A DNA stretch of 64,000 nt. Origin: Micropterix aruncella. Taxonomy: Eukaryota; Arthropoda; Insecta; Lepidoptera; Micropterigidae. Positions within the stretch are counted from its first letter, which is position 1. Each line of letters starts with the position of its first letter. The stretch is from positions 19,937,101-20,001,100 of the forward strand of contig OX155965.1 in the NCBI GenBank assembly GCA_944548615.1, given 5' to 3'. Below, in pieces: positions 49,494 through 60,688 of this stretch. The notes beneath the pieces are model-generated. The model made no database searches. It worked only from the letters and a program-made list of their open reading frames with translations, and had not been told where the DNA came from. The translations under genes were made by a program, and so were the position numbers.

Positions 49494-51942
49494 GATCGCC
49501 ATCCCAATTATGATATAATAATACTTAACCCTCGCTTTCAGGCGCTGAAGTCGTAGCTTCTTCGGATTCGAATGCTTACTAACCTGCGGGTCTCTTTCTT
49601 GACCGTCGCTTCGGAAGCTCGCGTGGAATCTAATATAATTAGCTAGCTTTGAAAAAGAAAATGTACCTAAGGCTAGCCGGAGGCAGCGGTAGGATTTTGG
49701 TGGCTGCCACGTGTATAGCGGCGTGGGAACCCTTTTTGTTATATATACTATTTTAATATAAATAGTATGTATCACAAAAGGGATCAATAGGATCTGTTCA
49801 TGGGGCCGCTATTTAAGTTAGCTTGGTTTTATTTGTCTAAAAAATAAAAAAATACCTTCTTTCAGGCGCACGGTAAGAAGTCCACGAGCCGTGAAGGGCA
49901 AAGAGAGTCAATATATCCCGCACTAAACTCACCCCACGCACCTGAAGGTGGAAATAAGTAGAAGACGTGTAGGGGACTCCTCAATCCTAATTGGCGAATG
50001 AAAAACTCCTCTCGTGTTTGCGACGATTTTATTTTCCCGGTGAGTAGTTCCAATAATTGTGATGTATTTTGCCTGGTGAGGAAGCAGAACGTGTTGCTAT
50101 ATAGGAACTCCACAGTGGTCAATTGTAGACCGGGAAGGGTATCTATAATATGTTTCAGGATATTAAACCGTTTACCTAGCGTTGTCTCGTCTGTAGATCT
50201 GAGTTTAGAACGGAGTTAATGTTTTAAACTCAGATCTACAAACGTGACAAACTTATGTCTATAATGAATATTTTGTAAATCGTGAGTATAATAACAGACG
50301 CCAATACTCAATATATTATGCCATTGAGTGATTTTTTAATTAAACAATTCATTTTATTATTCGCTTATCACTAATCAACATACTACAGAGAACATTACAG
50401 AAAACCAATACATTGAGCAGTGAAATTAATTAAAAAATATAAATTTAAATACTAACAATCTGATAAAAACGCATTATTATCCCCTGTAAGCTAAGCCGAT
50501 GGCGGGTTTTGTGCAAAAGTTTTTTAGAGTATCACCATTTAACCTTTTTTAAATATCCTAGTTAAAGTAGTTGCCGGGAGGCACCGGGTAGTACCACAAA
50601 TAACTTCGAGTTTATTTTCGGGGGAATGGGGAGTAAATTTTCAATAAATGCCTATTAGGCTATCTCGGGTTGACGTATTACTCAACGTATTATCTATAGT
50701 GAGATTTAGGTAAACGATTTGGCTAGCTAGATCGACCAAATACCCCTTAGTGCTTCACCAGCTACAATGTTTCTCATTAATTTTCGGTAATTTCTCTTGC
50801 GAATCAAGGAGGCTCAGAAAAGGTCAGGATAACTTGAAGAGTGTCTCGAAAAAGAGGGAAGTTTTTATAAATTTAATAAAGCGGCTTAGTCCGAGGCGAT
50901 AGGGAAAAAGACTTGAGGTCACTGGCTACTATGACTCTTGTATCCTTCTGCGAGTACAGGCTTTCAGTTCTGCTCCATCTAGCTTACATCCAGTGGAATG
51001 GTTGTCTCGCTCAAGATGAATTACGCAACATTTTTCTTTATTTAGCTTGATAAACCTGCCATCGGTCCAAGACTAGCTGCTTAGAGGATAGCAGGATTAT
51101 TTGTGTTTTCTATTATTTTCAGTATGCAGTGGAAATGCTGCGTCCCTGAATGCTAATCCAGCTACCATTCGACCGTCCGGGGAAATTATTGGTATAGAAT
51201 CAAATTTTATTATTCCTTATACCGGGGAAAATAAAAATATCCCATTGACTGATTTTTTTTAATTATTTCATATATACCCTTAATTTTAATATATCTTCCT
51301 CCTACAAGAAAAATCCGATCAGTAACGAAATCGTTATTTTTGTCTTATTGTATGTACCTTCCAGAAAACTTTTGTCGCTTTCTCTGCGGCAAAAGCCCGA
51401 TTTCTCCTATGACTTCTTGTTCGATCTCTATCATTCGCTAAGTACAAATATTTGACATTTGACTCTCATATTTTACTGATAATTGTCCGTCTTTTGTGTG
51501 TGGCAATACCGTTTAAAATTTATTTTCTGAATAAATAAGTATTCTTTACTGCGACAATACGATTAAATATTATACCGAATTTCCCTTATATCAAAAGCCA
51601 TTAAAAACTAATAATATATATATTACAAAGCTTAAACGATATTATATGGTTTATTGTGTATTATTTTGTTACTTTATTTTGGAAAAATATTGACAAGCAC
51701 CATATGCTATGTGCAAATACCTAGGCTTTTCTGAACGGACCGAGAAATAATAATCTAGGTATGCACTAGCGAAAATGAGTAGAAATACAACATCGCGGTT
51801 AGTTGATCACTTTCAACGGTAACGATACCACTCAACAAGAAAAATCAATGAGTGACATATACTCAATAGAATTTATATACTGAATCGCGTTGAGACAAAA
51901 AAGTCAAAATCAAAATACTCGATTAGCAATTTAAATATTACA

Positions 51943-54636
51943 ACTAGTAAGTATGATATATTAACAAGAATAAAAAAATACGACTGCTGTTACAGAAAGT
52001 GTTGACATTAATTGGACATTTAGACAGGTGTTTTTTGGCATTTGGACAGTTTAGATACCCTATGACGCTCGAGATGACATAACGATTCTAACAAATTCGC
52101 ACACTTCTATATCGGTTCAAGCGTTTAGAAGTTATGGTGGAATAAAAAATCAGGGTTTCATCATTATTACATACCGGATTTATTCCGAGTAAAATTGCGT
52201 AGTTTTATAATTTTCAAAATGTTGGATTGGACTAAATTCGTATGAGCCAAAATCGGTTTTTAAAAAATAGGTAAAATTGCGTGGAGAATAACAAAATAAA
52301 CATTAATTTATTTTACTAAATTGATAGTCCAAATATTTTTCTTCTTCACTCGGCCTCGAAGAGGGAAAACGAAAAAAAACTGTACTTTCATATGATGAAT
52401 GGCAACACGTACCGCATGATACATCGATTTATTTTAAAGACGCTGCTTTCTCCTTAAATGAGATCAAGGGGTCGCGGAACGTAGCCAATGACACTCGGGA
52501 GTACAAAACAATTCTAACAATTCGACACACTTCTAAATCGGCAAGCTTTACAACATTCAATGCACTGATTATAATACAAAAATGACATCCGAAATTATAT
52601 AGCAAAAAGTCGCAAGTGAATATAATTTGACCTTTAATGAGCCTTGGAAAGACAAAAGAGTATTTTCTTCAAACTACAATACAGCCGGTGGTGACGATAC
52701 GAAAAAATAAAAGAAACTTACAATAAAATTCAAAAAGAAAAAGCGAAATTGAATACCAAAAATGGAAAAAATATATTTTATTTAAGGCTCGCAAGAAATC
52801 TAATATAATTAGCTAGCTTTGAAAAAGAAATTGTAACTAAGGCTATCGGAGGCAGCGGTAGTATTTGGGTGGCTGCCACGTGCATAGCGGCGTGGGAACC
52901 CTTTTTGTTATATATTTTATTCAAATATGAATAGAATATAGAACAAAATGTATCATTAGGATATGTTCATGGGGCCGCTATTTAAGTTAGCTTAGTTTTA
53001 TTTTTCAAAAAAAAAAAAAAACCTAATTTCAGGCGCATGGTAAGATGTCCTCGAGCCGGCTGGTGATAAGAGAGACAATAACTCTCGCACTAAACTCACC
53101 CTACGCACCTGATGAAGGAAATATGTAGCGGGCACTCCTCATTGGTGAATGAGAAACTCCTACCGTGTGTGCGATGATTTTATTGTCCCGGTGAGTAGTT
53201 GCAATCATTGTGATGTCTTTTACCCTGGTGAGGAAGCAGAACCTGTTACTATATAGGAACTCCACACCGGTCAATTGTGGACCTGCTGTGTTTTGGCCCA
53301 ATTCAATAATTTCGGTGAGGGGTATGTATAAAATGTCTCAGGATATTATACCGTTTACCTAGCGTCATCTTTGTTTTAAACTCAGATCGACATACGAGAC
53401 AAACCTATTTTATTGTAATACCTATTTATTTATTGCTTGCGATCGAGCAGGAAGCTTATTATTAGGCACAAAGAGATCCTCTTTATATAACAAGTTAGAG
53501 TTATGGTCGATCTAGCTGGCCAAAAGTATTTTTGTAGTGTAATTGTTTTAGGGCTCATTTTTAAATTTAATAATTTTGTTATGATTACGTCATTGGAAGT
53601 ATATGTTGAAAAAAAAACACGGATATGACGTCCTTATTTACAACATCCTTTATTATAAGCGGTTTATACAAGGATGGTGTAACCTATATTAAATATTTGG
53701 CTTTCTATATCTCTGTATTCACCGAGCTGCAGGTTAAACGGCTCAACCGATTGACTTGAGATTTGAAACATAAACATCTTTGGGGTCAAGTAATCGGTTT
53801 GATTTATGAAAAGTTTCCAAAAAATCAAAATGGTTAAAAAGTTACAAATTTACAAAAGTTCAAAAATATGTCTTGCTGGCGCGGGCTAAATATTGAAATT
53901 TGAAACATAGACTCTTAAGGGGTCAAGCAAGCAATGTGATTCATAAAAAGTATTAAAAAAGTTAAAGATTTTTAATTTAAAATAGTACCAACGTCAAATG
54001 AATACCAAAACTTTTATGGTGATATATGCCCTGCAGGGCCGGGCTAAACATTGAAATGTAGGTATTACGTAAACACAGAAATTTTACAGCATTCAATGCA
54101 CCGATTATAATAGAAAACCAGCACTCGAAATTATATAGCTGAAAATCGCAAGTCAGTTAAATTTGACTTACAAGTTCACACCTGTAATAACAGAAGTTCC
54201 AGAAATAAAACTCCCCCCTCTGTTATGAGTCAAAATGCTGGGTTCAAAAGCTTCACGAGACTTTGATGGAAATTTTCTAGAAGCCTCTGGAAGTATCTTC
54301 TAGTGTAAAATAGCCTAAACTATACTTAGGATAGGTAGCAATTTCAGAGGAAATATACTCTTGGTACTGCACCATTAAAGAGGAAAAGGAATAAATTATC
54401 TGAACCGTCGAATCCCCATTTCTAAATCCCCATTTCTTACAATGAATCATGCACACTCGCTAAGCCGTCGCGTAATCTGCTTATTCCGCAGCTTGGTCTG
54501 CGACTTCTCAGAATACAAGGGTAGTACTTTCAAACAGACACTGCTTTATATTTTGCTCTGTTTCAGGCGAAGCACGTTCAACATGACCGGTCTCCAAATA
54601 CTTAATTTGGATCGCGTTCAGCTCACCTCTCTTCAG
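51943..54636 (+). repeat. Tandem array unit 9, truncated (2694 bp)
   Basis: This unit follows the others up to CACCTCTCTTCAG and then stops, inside the region that is a 94-codon ORF in other units. It therefore has module A (52786-53404) but no 107-codon ORF and no module B. Near 54425 it also has a small rearrangement, CCCCATTTCT written twice in place of the usual AAGCTACCGG text. It marks the right edge of the array. Confidence 0.95.
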
Positions 54637-54737
54637 TGTTTAGCCACCTCTTATTTAGTGAAGTTTGGCTGAAGCCAAACTTCACTGATTTTATATTACA
54701 TGGCAAGGGATTTGAAACTGTAACAAGTTCTTGAAAT
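54637..54737. other. Array edge with fold-back hairpin
   Basis: After CACCTCTCTTCAG the unit should continue CCAAACTTCACTAAATA. Instead, 15 unrelated bases are followed by the reverse complement of CTTCAG plus that stretch, then by the forward stretch CCAAACTTCACT again. This makes a 13-bp perfect stem (54657-54669 with 54674-54686) around a TGAA loop. Beyond 54687 the sequence is non-array AT-rich DNA up to the first mobile element. Confidence 0.85.
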
Positions 54738-55899
54738 TTCTGGCGCTCCTGGACGGTTTGCGCACCGTGCGGCATGCGGCATAAGCCAATCGATTGCGCA
54801 CTCTGACTAACAGTTTAGAGTTTCAAGGCGATAGGTGAGGGCAGCAAACCCCGCCCACCGCCCGGGCAGTTATAACGACGAGGGTCGTCTTGTCTGCCCG
54901 GGATGTCGTGCTACGACAACCCTGCGCGTACCAGAAGGGTAGAACGCGCAGGGGGTGAAATAGGGTAAACCACCCCCCCCGTACCGCCCCGAGAACCCAT
55001 TTATTTATAATAATAAAAGAATTTACAAAGTAAAATTACAAAAAATAATACTAAATTTACCATATTTACAAATTAAAAAAAAAAAATAAAACAACAAATA
55101 ACAAATTTAGGGCCGGTAAGCGGGGTAGAGGACGCTCCAGAAACGATGATGGTGGAGGCGCACGGTCCGTGGGCAGGTCTCGGAGCAGCCACGGGGGGGA
55201 GGAATCCCTGGATCCTGCAAAGAACGAAACGCCCTTCGGGGCGGTAAAGAGACGGACACAAAGACGGGCACTTCGGGCTGGAAGTAGCCGCCGAATCACG
55301 CCACCAAGGAAGAGGGTACCCCCTGGGGGGTATCCCGAGGCCTCATGCTTTCCCAAGAAGCCACCCAGTGCTCCACAAGCTCGCCAAACGACTGGAAGCA
55401 GCTCCTACAACTGACCAGATCCGGGTACACTCTGACTAACAGTCGGGGGAGTCTGGAAGCAGTATTGTTACCTATAGAGCATGGGTGGTTGCGGACCTTA
55501 GGGCGACTGCTCTTGAAACGACCATCGGCTACCCGATCCTGGGTGAACAGCTGAACAAAGAATGTCGTGGTCCGCGATAGATTCGGAATACACGTTTCAC
55601 CGCTTCGTAAGTAAGAGAACTGCGCAAACGCGTAAGTGAGAGACTCGAACTCGTCACCAATCGAGAGACTGGAGTAATCTGGTCGAAATTGGAAGTAAGG
55701 GCGTGAGTGTAAGCCCGCTGGGTAACACTCCTGGCTATCTCGCGGTTAAGGCGTTGGCCTCTTACGGGTTTGTGGCGGAGCTTGACGGCCGTGGACTGTT
55801 TTGTCCAAGTCTTCTGCGCTCACTCCACGGAGATAGAACGACTAATCGTTAAAACTTCCTGAGGTGACGGGCTCTCCGTTGTAGTTGACAACTCTAGTT
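54738..55899 (-). mobile_element. Mobile-element fragment, minus-strand copy (family X)
   Basis: Its reverse complement matches 62317-62835 throughout, for example AACTAGAG at the outer end, GTCAACTACAACGGA, CGCAGAAGACTT, AGGCCAACGCCTT, CACCCAGGATCGG and GTCCAGGAGCGCCAGAA at the inner end. It is interrupted by a second element (54815-55427) and ends at the array edge, while the plus copy continues for ~430 bp. The GC content is far above the array. No intact protein is recognised and the class is unknown. Confidence 0.75.
54815..55427 (-). mobile_element. Nested insertion with 16-bp target duplication, probable non-LTR 3' end
   Basis: CACTCTGACTAACAGT is present at 54799-54814 and 55428-55443. 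Removing the 613 bp and one copy restores alignment to the sister element. Read on the minus strand, a short open stretch (~43 codons from 55427, including ELVEHWVASWE) ends in TGA and is followed by a GC-rich tail with several small inverted repeats (CGCGCAGG/CCTGCGCG, GCCCGGGC). The long, variable duplication and truncated coding end fit a 5'-truncated non-LTR retrotransposon. The family is not assigned. Confidence 0.7.
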
Positions 55900-56398
55900 A
55901 CTTCTTGAAATAATTGTAATAATCGTTATTATGTTCACAAGTTACAATTGAAGGTTATTGAACAGTTATTTCCTTAGAATGTGACTATAAAACTTTAAAC
56001 ACCTTGGAACCTTCCAGGTTAGTATGGATAAGTGCATTCTTGTAGGTTCAGTATCGCATTAGACCCAAGTACCTGTACATATATATATAAGCTAGGATAT
56101 ATCGAAATAATCGGGAATCTAGTAGTTCGCAAAAAAGTAGTACCTACCGGATACCGTACTGCTATGTGAACAATGCTTGTTAATTTACATAAAGTTGTTT
56201 ACAGAAAACATTTTAAAAATGGCATAGTTAGGCGACAACAGTAATAATTATTGAGACTAATGGATAGAGAAAATAAAACTGATTCGAGCAAGTTTCAGCT
56301 CCATAATTTATTACTTTTTACGAATATGAAAACGACACTCCAATTAGATTTTTTTCTATTTGCTATGGTGAAGCTCGTAGTAGATCAACAATATATGG
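55900..56398. other. Unassigned AT-rich sequence
   Basis: I see no gene, terminal repeats or tandem structure here beyond a short TATATATATA run near 56080. Confidence 0.5.
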
Positions 56399-56638
56399 GT
56401 GAAATTTAGAATTCTGACATGGACGTGCCTCTCAGCACCATATCATTTACAGATGCAACACGACAGCTGTGATGAAAGGAAAGCAGCTGTAACACAAGAA
56501 AAAGTCGCTGCGGCACAGGCGGTAATACAGAAAGATCGGCGTGTTAAATATGAGCAGATTCGGACATTTTTGGATATTGGAATGAATGTGATACAAATAT
56601 TTCTTCAAGATGAGTTGGGGTCAGAACCAATGGCGTAA
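56399..56638 (+). pseudogene. mariner-type transposase fragment (N-terminal DNA-binding part)
   Basis: The middle of this 79-residue frame (from AAVTQEKVAAAQAV through KDRRVKYEQIRTFLDIG to FLQDELG) follows the pattern of the second helix-turn-helix of mariner transposases: a V-T-x-E start, an x-D-R-R-V-x-Y-x-x-I core, and an L-x-I-G turn followed by I-x-x-x-L. The expected polar residues of the recognition helix are replaced (GMNVIQIF). No catalytic D,D34D domain follows; the frame stops at 56638. The upstream residues may not be part of the old gene. It is a dead remnant. Confidence 0.65.
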
Positions 56639-57670
56639 CTACGCAAAATGGGCCCCGATGCAAAATTGAAAAAATTTGGACCAGTTTAATATCAAACTTA
56701 ATTGGACCAGTTTAATATCAAGCTAGGAAAGGAATTTGCGAAGGTTTCGTCTGTTTTTGTTTATAATAAAATCGTACCAATGCATACCTACACAAAAACA
56801 ATACCTCGAAATCATTATCTGGCGACTGTTTGGCCCTTAGGTAATTAGTACCGATTATATCAATAAAGGACTATTACAACCTTAAAGAAGGATATTTTAT
56901 TAGCTTTATAGGAATTTTATTAGTCTAGCTTATATGTTGTAGAAGACCATACAATGTAAGAGGAAGAAGAGGTTTTTCGGACTTTTCCTTTTTCGAGACC
57001 ATTAAAATTATTTCGAGACATAAAATATACTGCATACTGTGGGTACATTTACTCATATCTTATCGTATCTTTTCTTATTGTAATTTAGGTATCTTCTGGC
57101 TTTTTCCAGCCGCACCGATTCGTTTTTTCCGATTTCCAGCCGTTATGGCAACACTCACAACGACAGAAAAAGCCCTGCTTGATCGGCTTACCCCAGGGCT
57201 GCCAACTTGTGCGCCAAATGTAGCGCCTTTTATATAAAAAAATATTTGTGGCATCCACCTTTAAATTTAGCACTTTTTGGTACACATATTTCGCAAAGTT
57301 TTAAGTAGAAATTGCAGTATTACCTACGACAAATTAACAAAAGGGAGGTTATGTACCTATGCCCTTTATCTACAATAAAACGTAGCTTCTGTACCTTACC
57401 TTAATCACTTACAACACGGAATAGTGGTATTTATATAATCATATTCATCTTTCTTCGGTCGTCATCGTCATTTACTGAGCTAGGGAATTCACATGGCGGT
57501 CATATTGACTTAAATACATGATTACCTATGTATAGTATCATTTAGGATAATAATTTGGTTATTAATTACTTTATATATTTATGGACCCGAGAGATTGTTT
57601 GGGAATATCGTCACCCACCAGAAATAATAATTTTATCACAAAAAAAGCTGAATAGGTAGCGTTCTTACCT
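56639..57670. other. Unassigned intergenic sequence
   Basis: No gene is supported. Tandem wording occurs at 56685-56725 (TTGGACCAGTTTAATATCAA written twice). A GC-richer patch at 57100-57230 (AGCCCTGCTTGATCGGC) may be an old repeat. A minus-strand 66-codon frame there has no recognisable motif. Confidence 0.5.
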
Positions 57671-57893
57671 AATTCGGGGCGAACATACTCATTGGACGCG
57701 TCCATTAGCCGCGGCTTATGTGTAATGAAAGTCTATTGAGTTGTTCACATTATCGGACGTCAGTCGCGGACGTGACCTTGAGGCTTCGGCCGTCCGATAG
57801 AGATCCGCAAGCAGCGTCCCAAACGACTGTGCATATTATTAATCACGTCCGTAAGCCGCGGCTTACGGCCGCGTCCAATAACATGTTTGCCCC
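57671..57893. mobile_element. MITE-like element with imperfect long terminal inverted repeats
   Basis: The left end GGGGCGAACATACTCATTGGACGCG is mirrored by the right end, whose reverse complement begins GGGGCAAACATGTTATTGGA. The similarity continues inward through a GCCGCGGCTTA block, so about 55-60 bp at each end pair. A perfect 20-bp palindrome CCGTAAGCCGCGGCTTACGG lies at 57849-57868. No coding capacity. Superfamily not determined. Confidence 0.6.
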
Positions 57894-58164
57894 TTAACCC
57901 TTCAGGCCTCGGCCCCTCAGCCGATTGACAAGTTGATGTCCCAAAAAATTTTAGTAAAAATTAGTAAAAAAAATGAATTATGACACTGTCTCACCAAAAC
58001 ATTGATTACTGCCAAACCACTGTACCCCATAATTAAAATAAAACATATTAACATAATAAAACATAGTAATATAAAACAAATTAAATTAAAATAAAATGAA
58101 AACGGGGCCGTCACGCTGAATCGTGTTGTGGCCGATATCGGTCAATTGGGGCTCTAGGGGTTAA
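57894..58164. mobile_element. TTAA-flanked, piggyBac-type MITE candidate
   Basis: TTAA at 57894-57897 and 58161-58164 brackets 263 bp. The ends begin CCCTTCAGGCC on the left and, in reverse complement, CCCCTAGAGCCCC on the right. Both arms contain GCCCC followed by ATTGAC. TTAA targets with C-rich ends are the hallmark of piggyBac-related MITEs. The interior is A/T-rich with no real coding frame. It abuts the previous element directly. Confidence 0.45.
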
Positions 58165-58736
58165 TACTTCATGAATAAATTTACCTTTTAAACACTTTTT
58201 TGTTTATATTATTACCCTTAACTAGTGTTGTCAAATTGAGTTCCATAACTAGTGTCATGAGTGTACCCTAGTTTTTCAAGCACCCACAACTCAAAATCGT
58301 TTGATATATTTGTATAAATTTTAGAATAATATATTTGAGGGTTTATATTTATTAGAAAATAAAACAAAATATCGAGAAAGAACGCATATATTAATTTTAA
58401 TCTCTCAACTAATCAAGCAAAAGTATTTTAAAAAACAGTGTCGAAAACATAAAACAAAGAAGTATCTTCAAACAGCAAATTGTTGTATTAGTATTATGTT
58501 ATATGAGACAGGTTATCGAAACATTCAAAGCAAATTAAAGTTAGTTAAAATAAAATAAAAGCAAGATCGATGTTTTTTCATACTACTCAGCACGCTACGC
58601 AACTAATGTCATGAGTAGATAGAAAACTCTTTATTGTGCATAATCTTTAAAACCATAATGTTTAAGATTTATCATCTCAAAGACAATTTCTTACAGTCAA
58701 CCTATTTTTGGGTACGCTGGACTGCCCGCTCTAGAG
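58165..58736. other. Unassigned AT-rich sequence
   Basis: No gene seen. Short words recur (AACTAGTGT twice near 58220-58250; GTCATGAGT at 58253 and 58608), possibly relics of a small inverted or direct repeat. Confidence 0.45.
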
Positions 58737-59751
58737 CGGGCATCCCCAAAGTATGGCCCGGGGTCCGGATTCGGCTCAAGAGCTCGTTTAATCTGGCCCG
58801 CGGAAGCCGTCTGGTCATTCTTTGTGATCCGGCCCACGCATCATCTTACATCTCTGATGCATAACATTAACCAGCTAGTGCAATAAGGGGTTCATTTCAC
58901 AAAATAATTAGTTTAATAAAACCGTTATGCATAATCCAACTTTCAATGGTTATGTAGATTTATAATGGAATAAAGAAACGGAAAACATACATAGATGAAC
59001 CCTGAACACATTGCACTCCTTTTTTGTTGGGCAGTCGTGTAAATAAAAGGCTTACGACAGCCGCTCTAGACTCTAGACTCCTAGACCATATGTAACCAAA
59101 CTTTTTTGTCTTGCAGTTTCCTTGCAGTATTCTTACTAACTTTAAATGTGTTTTTGACAGCTGGCACAGTACTGATCAGTTACACAGGGTTTTTGGCAAA
59201 GTAAACAGATGTAGAAAATGGAAAACATGTGAAAATTTTAAATGTTAATTTCTAAGGGTCCACGACTTTGAATTACAGATCATTTGAGAAAGCCGCCCAT
59301 GACTGCATAATTATGTAGCACTATCTCGCTTGCTCATTCATTTGACTTATTCATTTGTAGAGCAATCCGTGCAAGAGCACGAATATCAATTGAAGCGCAT
59401 TTTTTCACATATCTCACTTGTACCTTCCCTCGTTAGTCATGTGCGCTGGCCTCCTCAATCGACTAGTGATACAAATTGAGTTGAGTGTTGATTTCCTTCC
59501 ACGATATTTGTGACGCGCGGGTTTGTTTATTACTATTTGTTTGATACTATGCTGTACACACAATTGGTTTTAGTAGTAATACGACATTTACGGATCGCCT
59601 AAATGTTTATGATGACCTGCCTAGATAAAGGTGCGCTAACGTAGAGCCCCATTTACATCTCGTCCACCCCGATTTTTTTCTCGCTGACATAGACCCCTGC
59701 AATACGGGATCGACCCCTGGGGGTCCATATGTATAATTTTGGGAAACACTG
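58737..59751. mobile_element. Probable non-autonomous hAT remnant
   Basis: The left end CGGGCATCCCCAAAG, followed by a TATGGCCCGGGG block, and the right end, read inward as CAGTGTTTCCCAAAATTATA and then GGACCCCCAGGGG, resemble hAT termini. They are flanked by CTCTAGAG (58729-58736) and CTCTAGAC (59752-59759), a 7/8 match that fits the 8-bp hAT target preference. About 1 kb lies between, with no transposase frame. The ends are imperfect, so the pair could come from two separate insertions. Confidence 0.45.
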
Positions 59752-59759
59752 CTCTAGAC

Positions 59760-60688
59760 CCATGAGGCTCGGAAAAGTTAAAACTATAAGTTTCGTGGGT
59801 GCCATGGATCCATAAGAGCCTTGGAAATGCACTATGACCTGCGCGAGATGTCCTCTTGCTATAAGAGGCAAAGTAGGGGAGGTTCAGCATGGGTCCCAGG
59901 AGCCCACAATATTAGTTAAGGGTTAAAACTGATGCATATACATAAAAATTTAAAAGTTATTTTGTTTTCTTTTCCTCAAATGTTAGTGCCAGACGGTGGA
60001 AATCTAGCATTTATGATTTATTTAGCGCATCTAGCACTTTCTTGGTCGCTGTCAGCGCATATTCGTCAAACGTGGCAACCCTGGCTTTATACCCCTTTTC
60101 TCGGCTTAGAAGCAATTTGTAGATAACACCCGCACACGATTGGGTAGCCCTTTTATTTTACACGCTGCGTCTTGGTTCATTCAAGCCGCCGAGTATTGAT
60201 TGGGGGCGAGCATGATTAATTGGAAGGATTTAGCCCTTAATCCCTTCTGCCGACGGCCGTGAATCGCCCGCCCAGTCTATCCCGGGACCATTTTATTTTT
60301 CCTTTTGTTTCTTAAGTAGCACCGGAAAACAATAATAGATAATTATATGTCAGCCTAAATTAATCGCCATTAATTAAACTTAATATTAATTAAAGAGGAG
60401 ATAGCGAAGATTCCCCCCCTCCCCTGCACGGATGCTCCATTTTAAAATTACACACAGTAGGTGTAGATAATACATTCTAACTCAAGAACGCAGTAGGTAC
60501 CTGGTTCTATTTGTTGAAGAGGTAGGTCGCGTAAGTCGCCCTACTTCCAAAGGTCATACTTTCTTGTCTGGCCTTTCAAAATACGTAGGTATCTCTGTAG
60601 ATAGGTTCAAGTTAATCAATAATTGGCCTTATATATAAAATCATTGCCGAAGTAAACCGAAGTAGTTTACTTCAGCTACTCATATGTA
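59760..60688. other. Unassigned intergenic sequence
   Basis: No supported gene. GTTAAGGGTTAAAAC near 59917 resembles another TTAA-type element end. A GC-rich patch at 60180-60290 (CCGCCGAGTATTGATTGGGG, then CGGCCGTGAATCGCCCGCCC) looks repeat-derived. Both are weak. Confidence 0.4.

Larger units (their letters stand above)
45341..51942 (+). repeat. Tandem array unit 8 (6602 bp)
   Basis: The left end is of the unit 1/unit 9 subtype (GCTGTTACAG, TTTTTTGGCATTT), while the right half matches unit 7. No mobile insertion is present. Module A is 46188-46809 and module B is 49616-50252. Confidence 0.97.

Noticed and set aside
1..54636. Array as a viral or proviral segment cluster
   Set aside because: No viral structural, replication or integrase genes and no segment-type excision motifs are seen; mobile elements and satellites around it are of insect genome type.
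55066..55414. Overlapping frames on both strands in the nested element (96, 62 and 81 codons)
   Set aside because: Driven by high GC with few stops; they run through an untranslated-looking tail with poly-T/A tracts.
57917..58114. Hydrophobic 65-codon minus frame
   Set aside because: It lies inside the TTAA-flanked MITE candidate and is a translation of an AAAATAAAA-rich tract.
59636..59890. Minus-strand frames of 84 and 72 codons
   Set aside because: They cross the inferred hAT right end and flanking DNA; two overlapping frames of similar length indicate chance.
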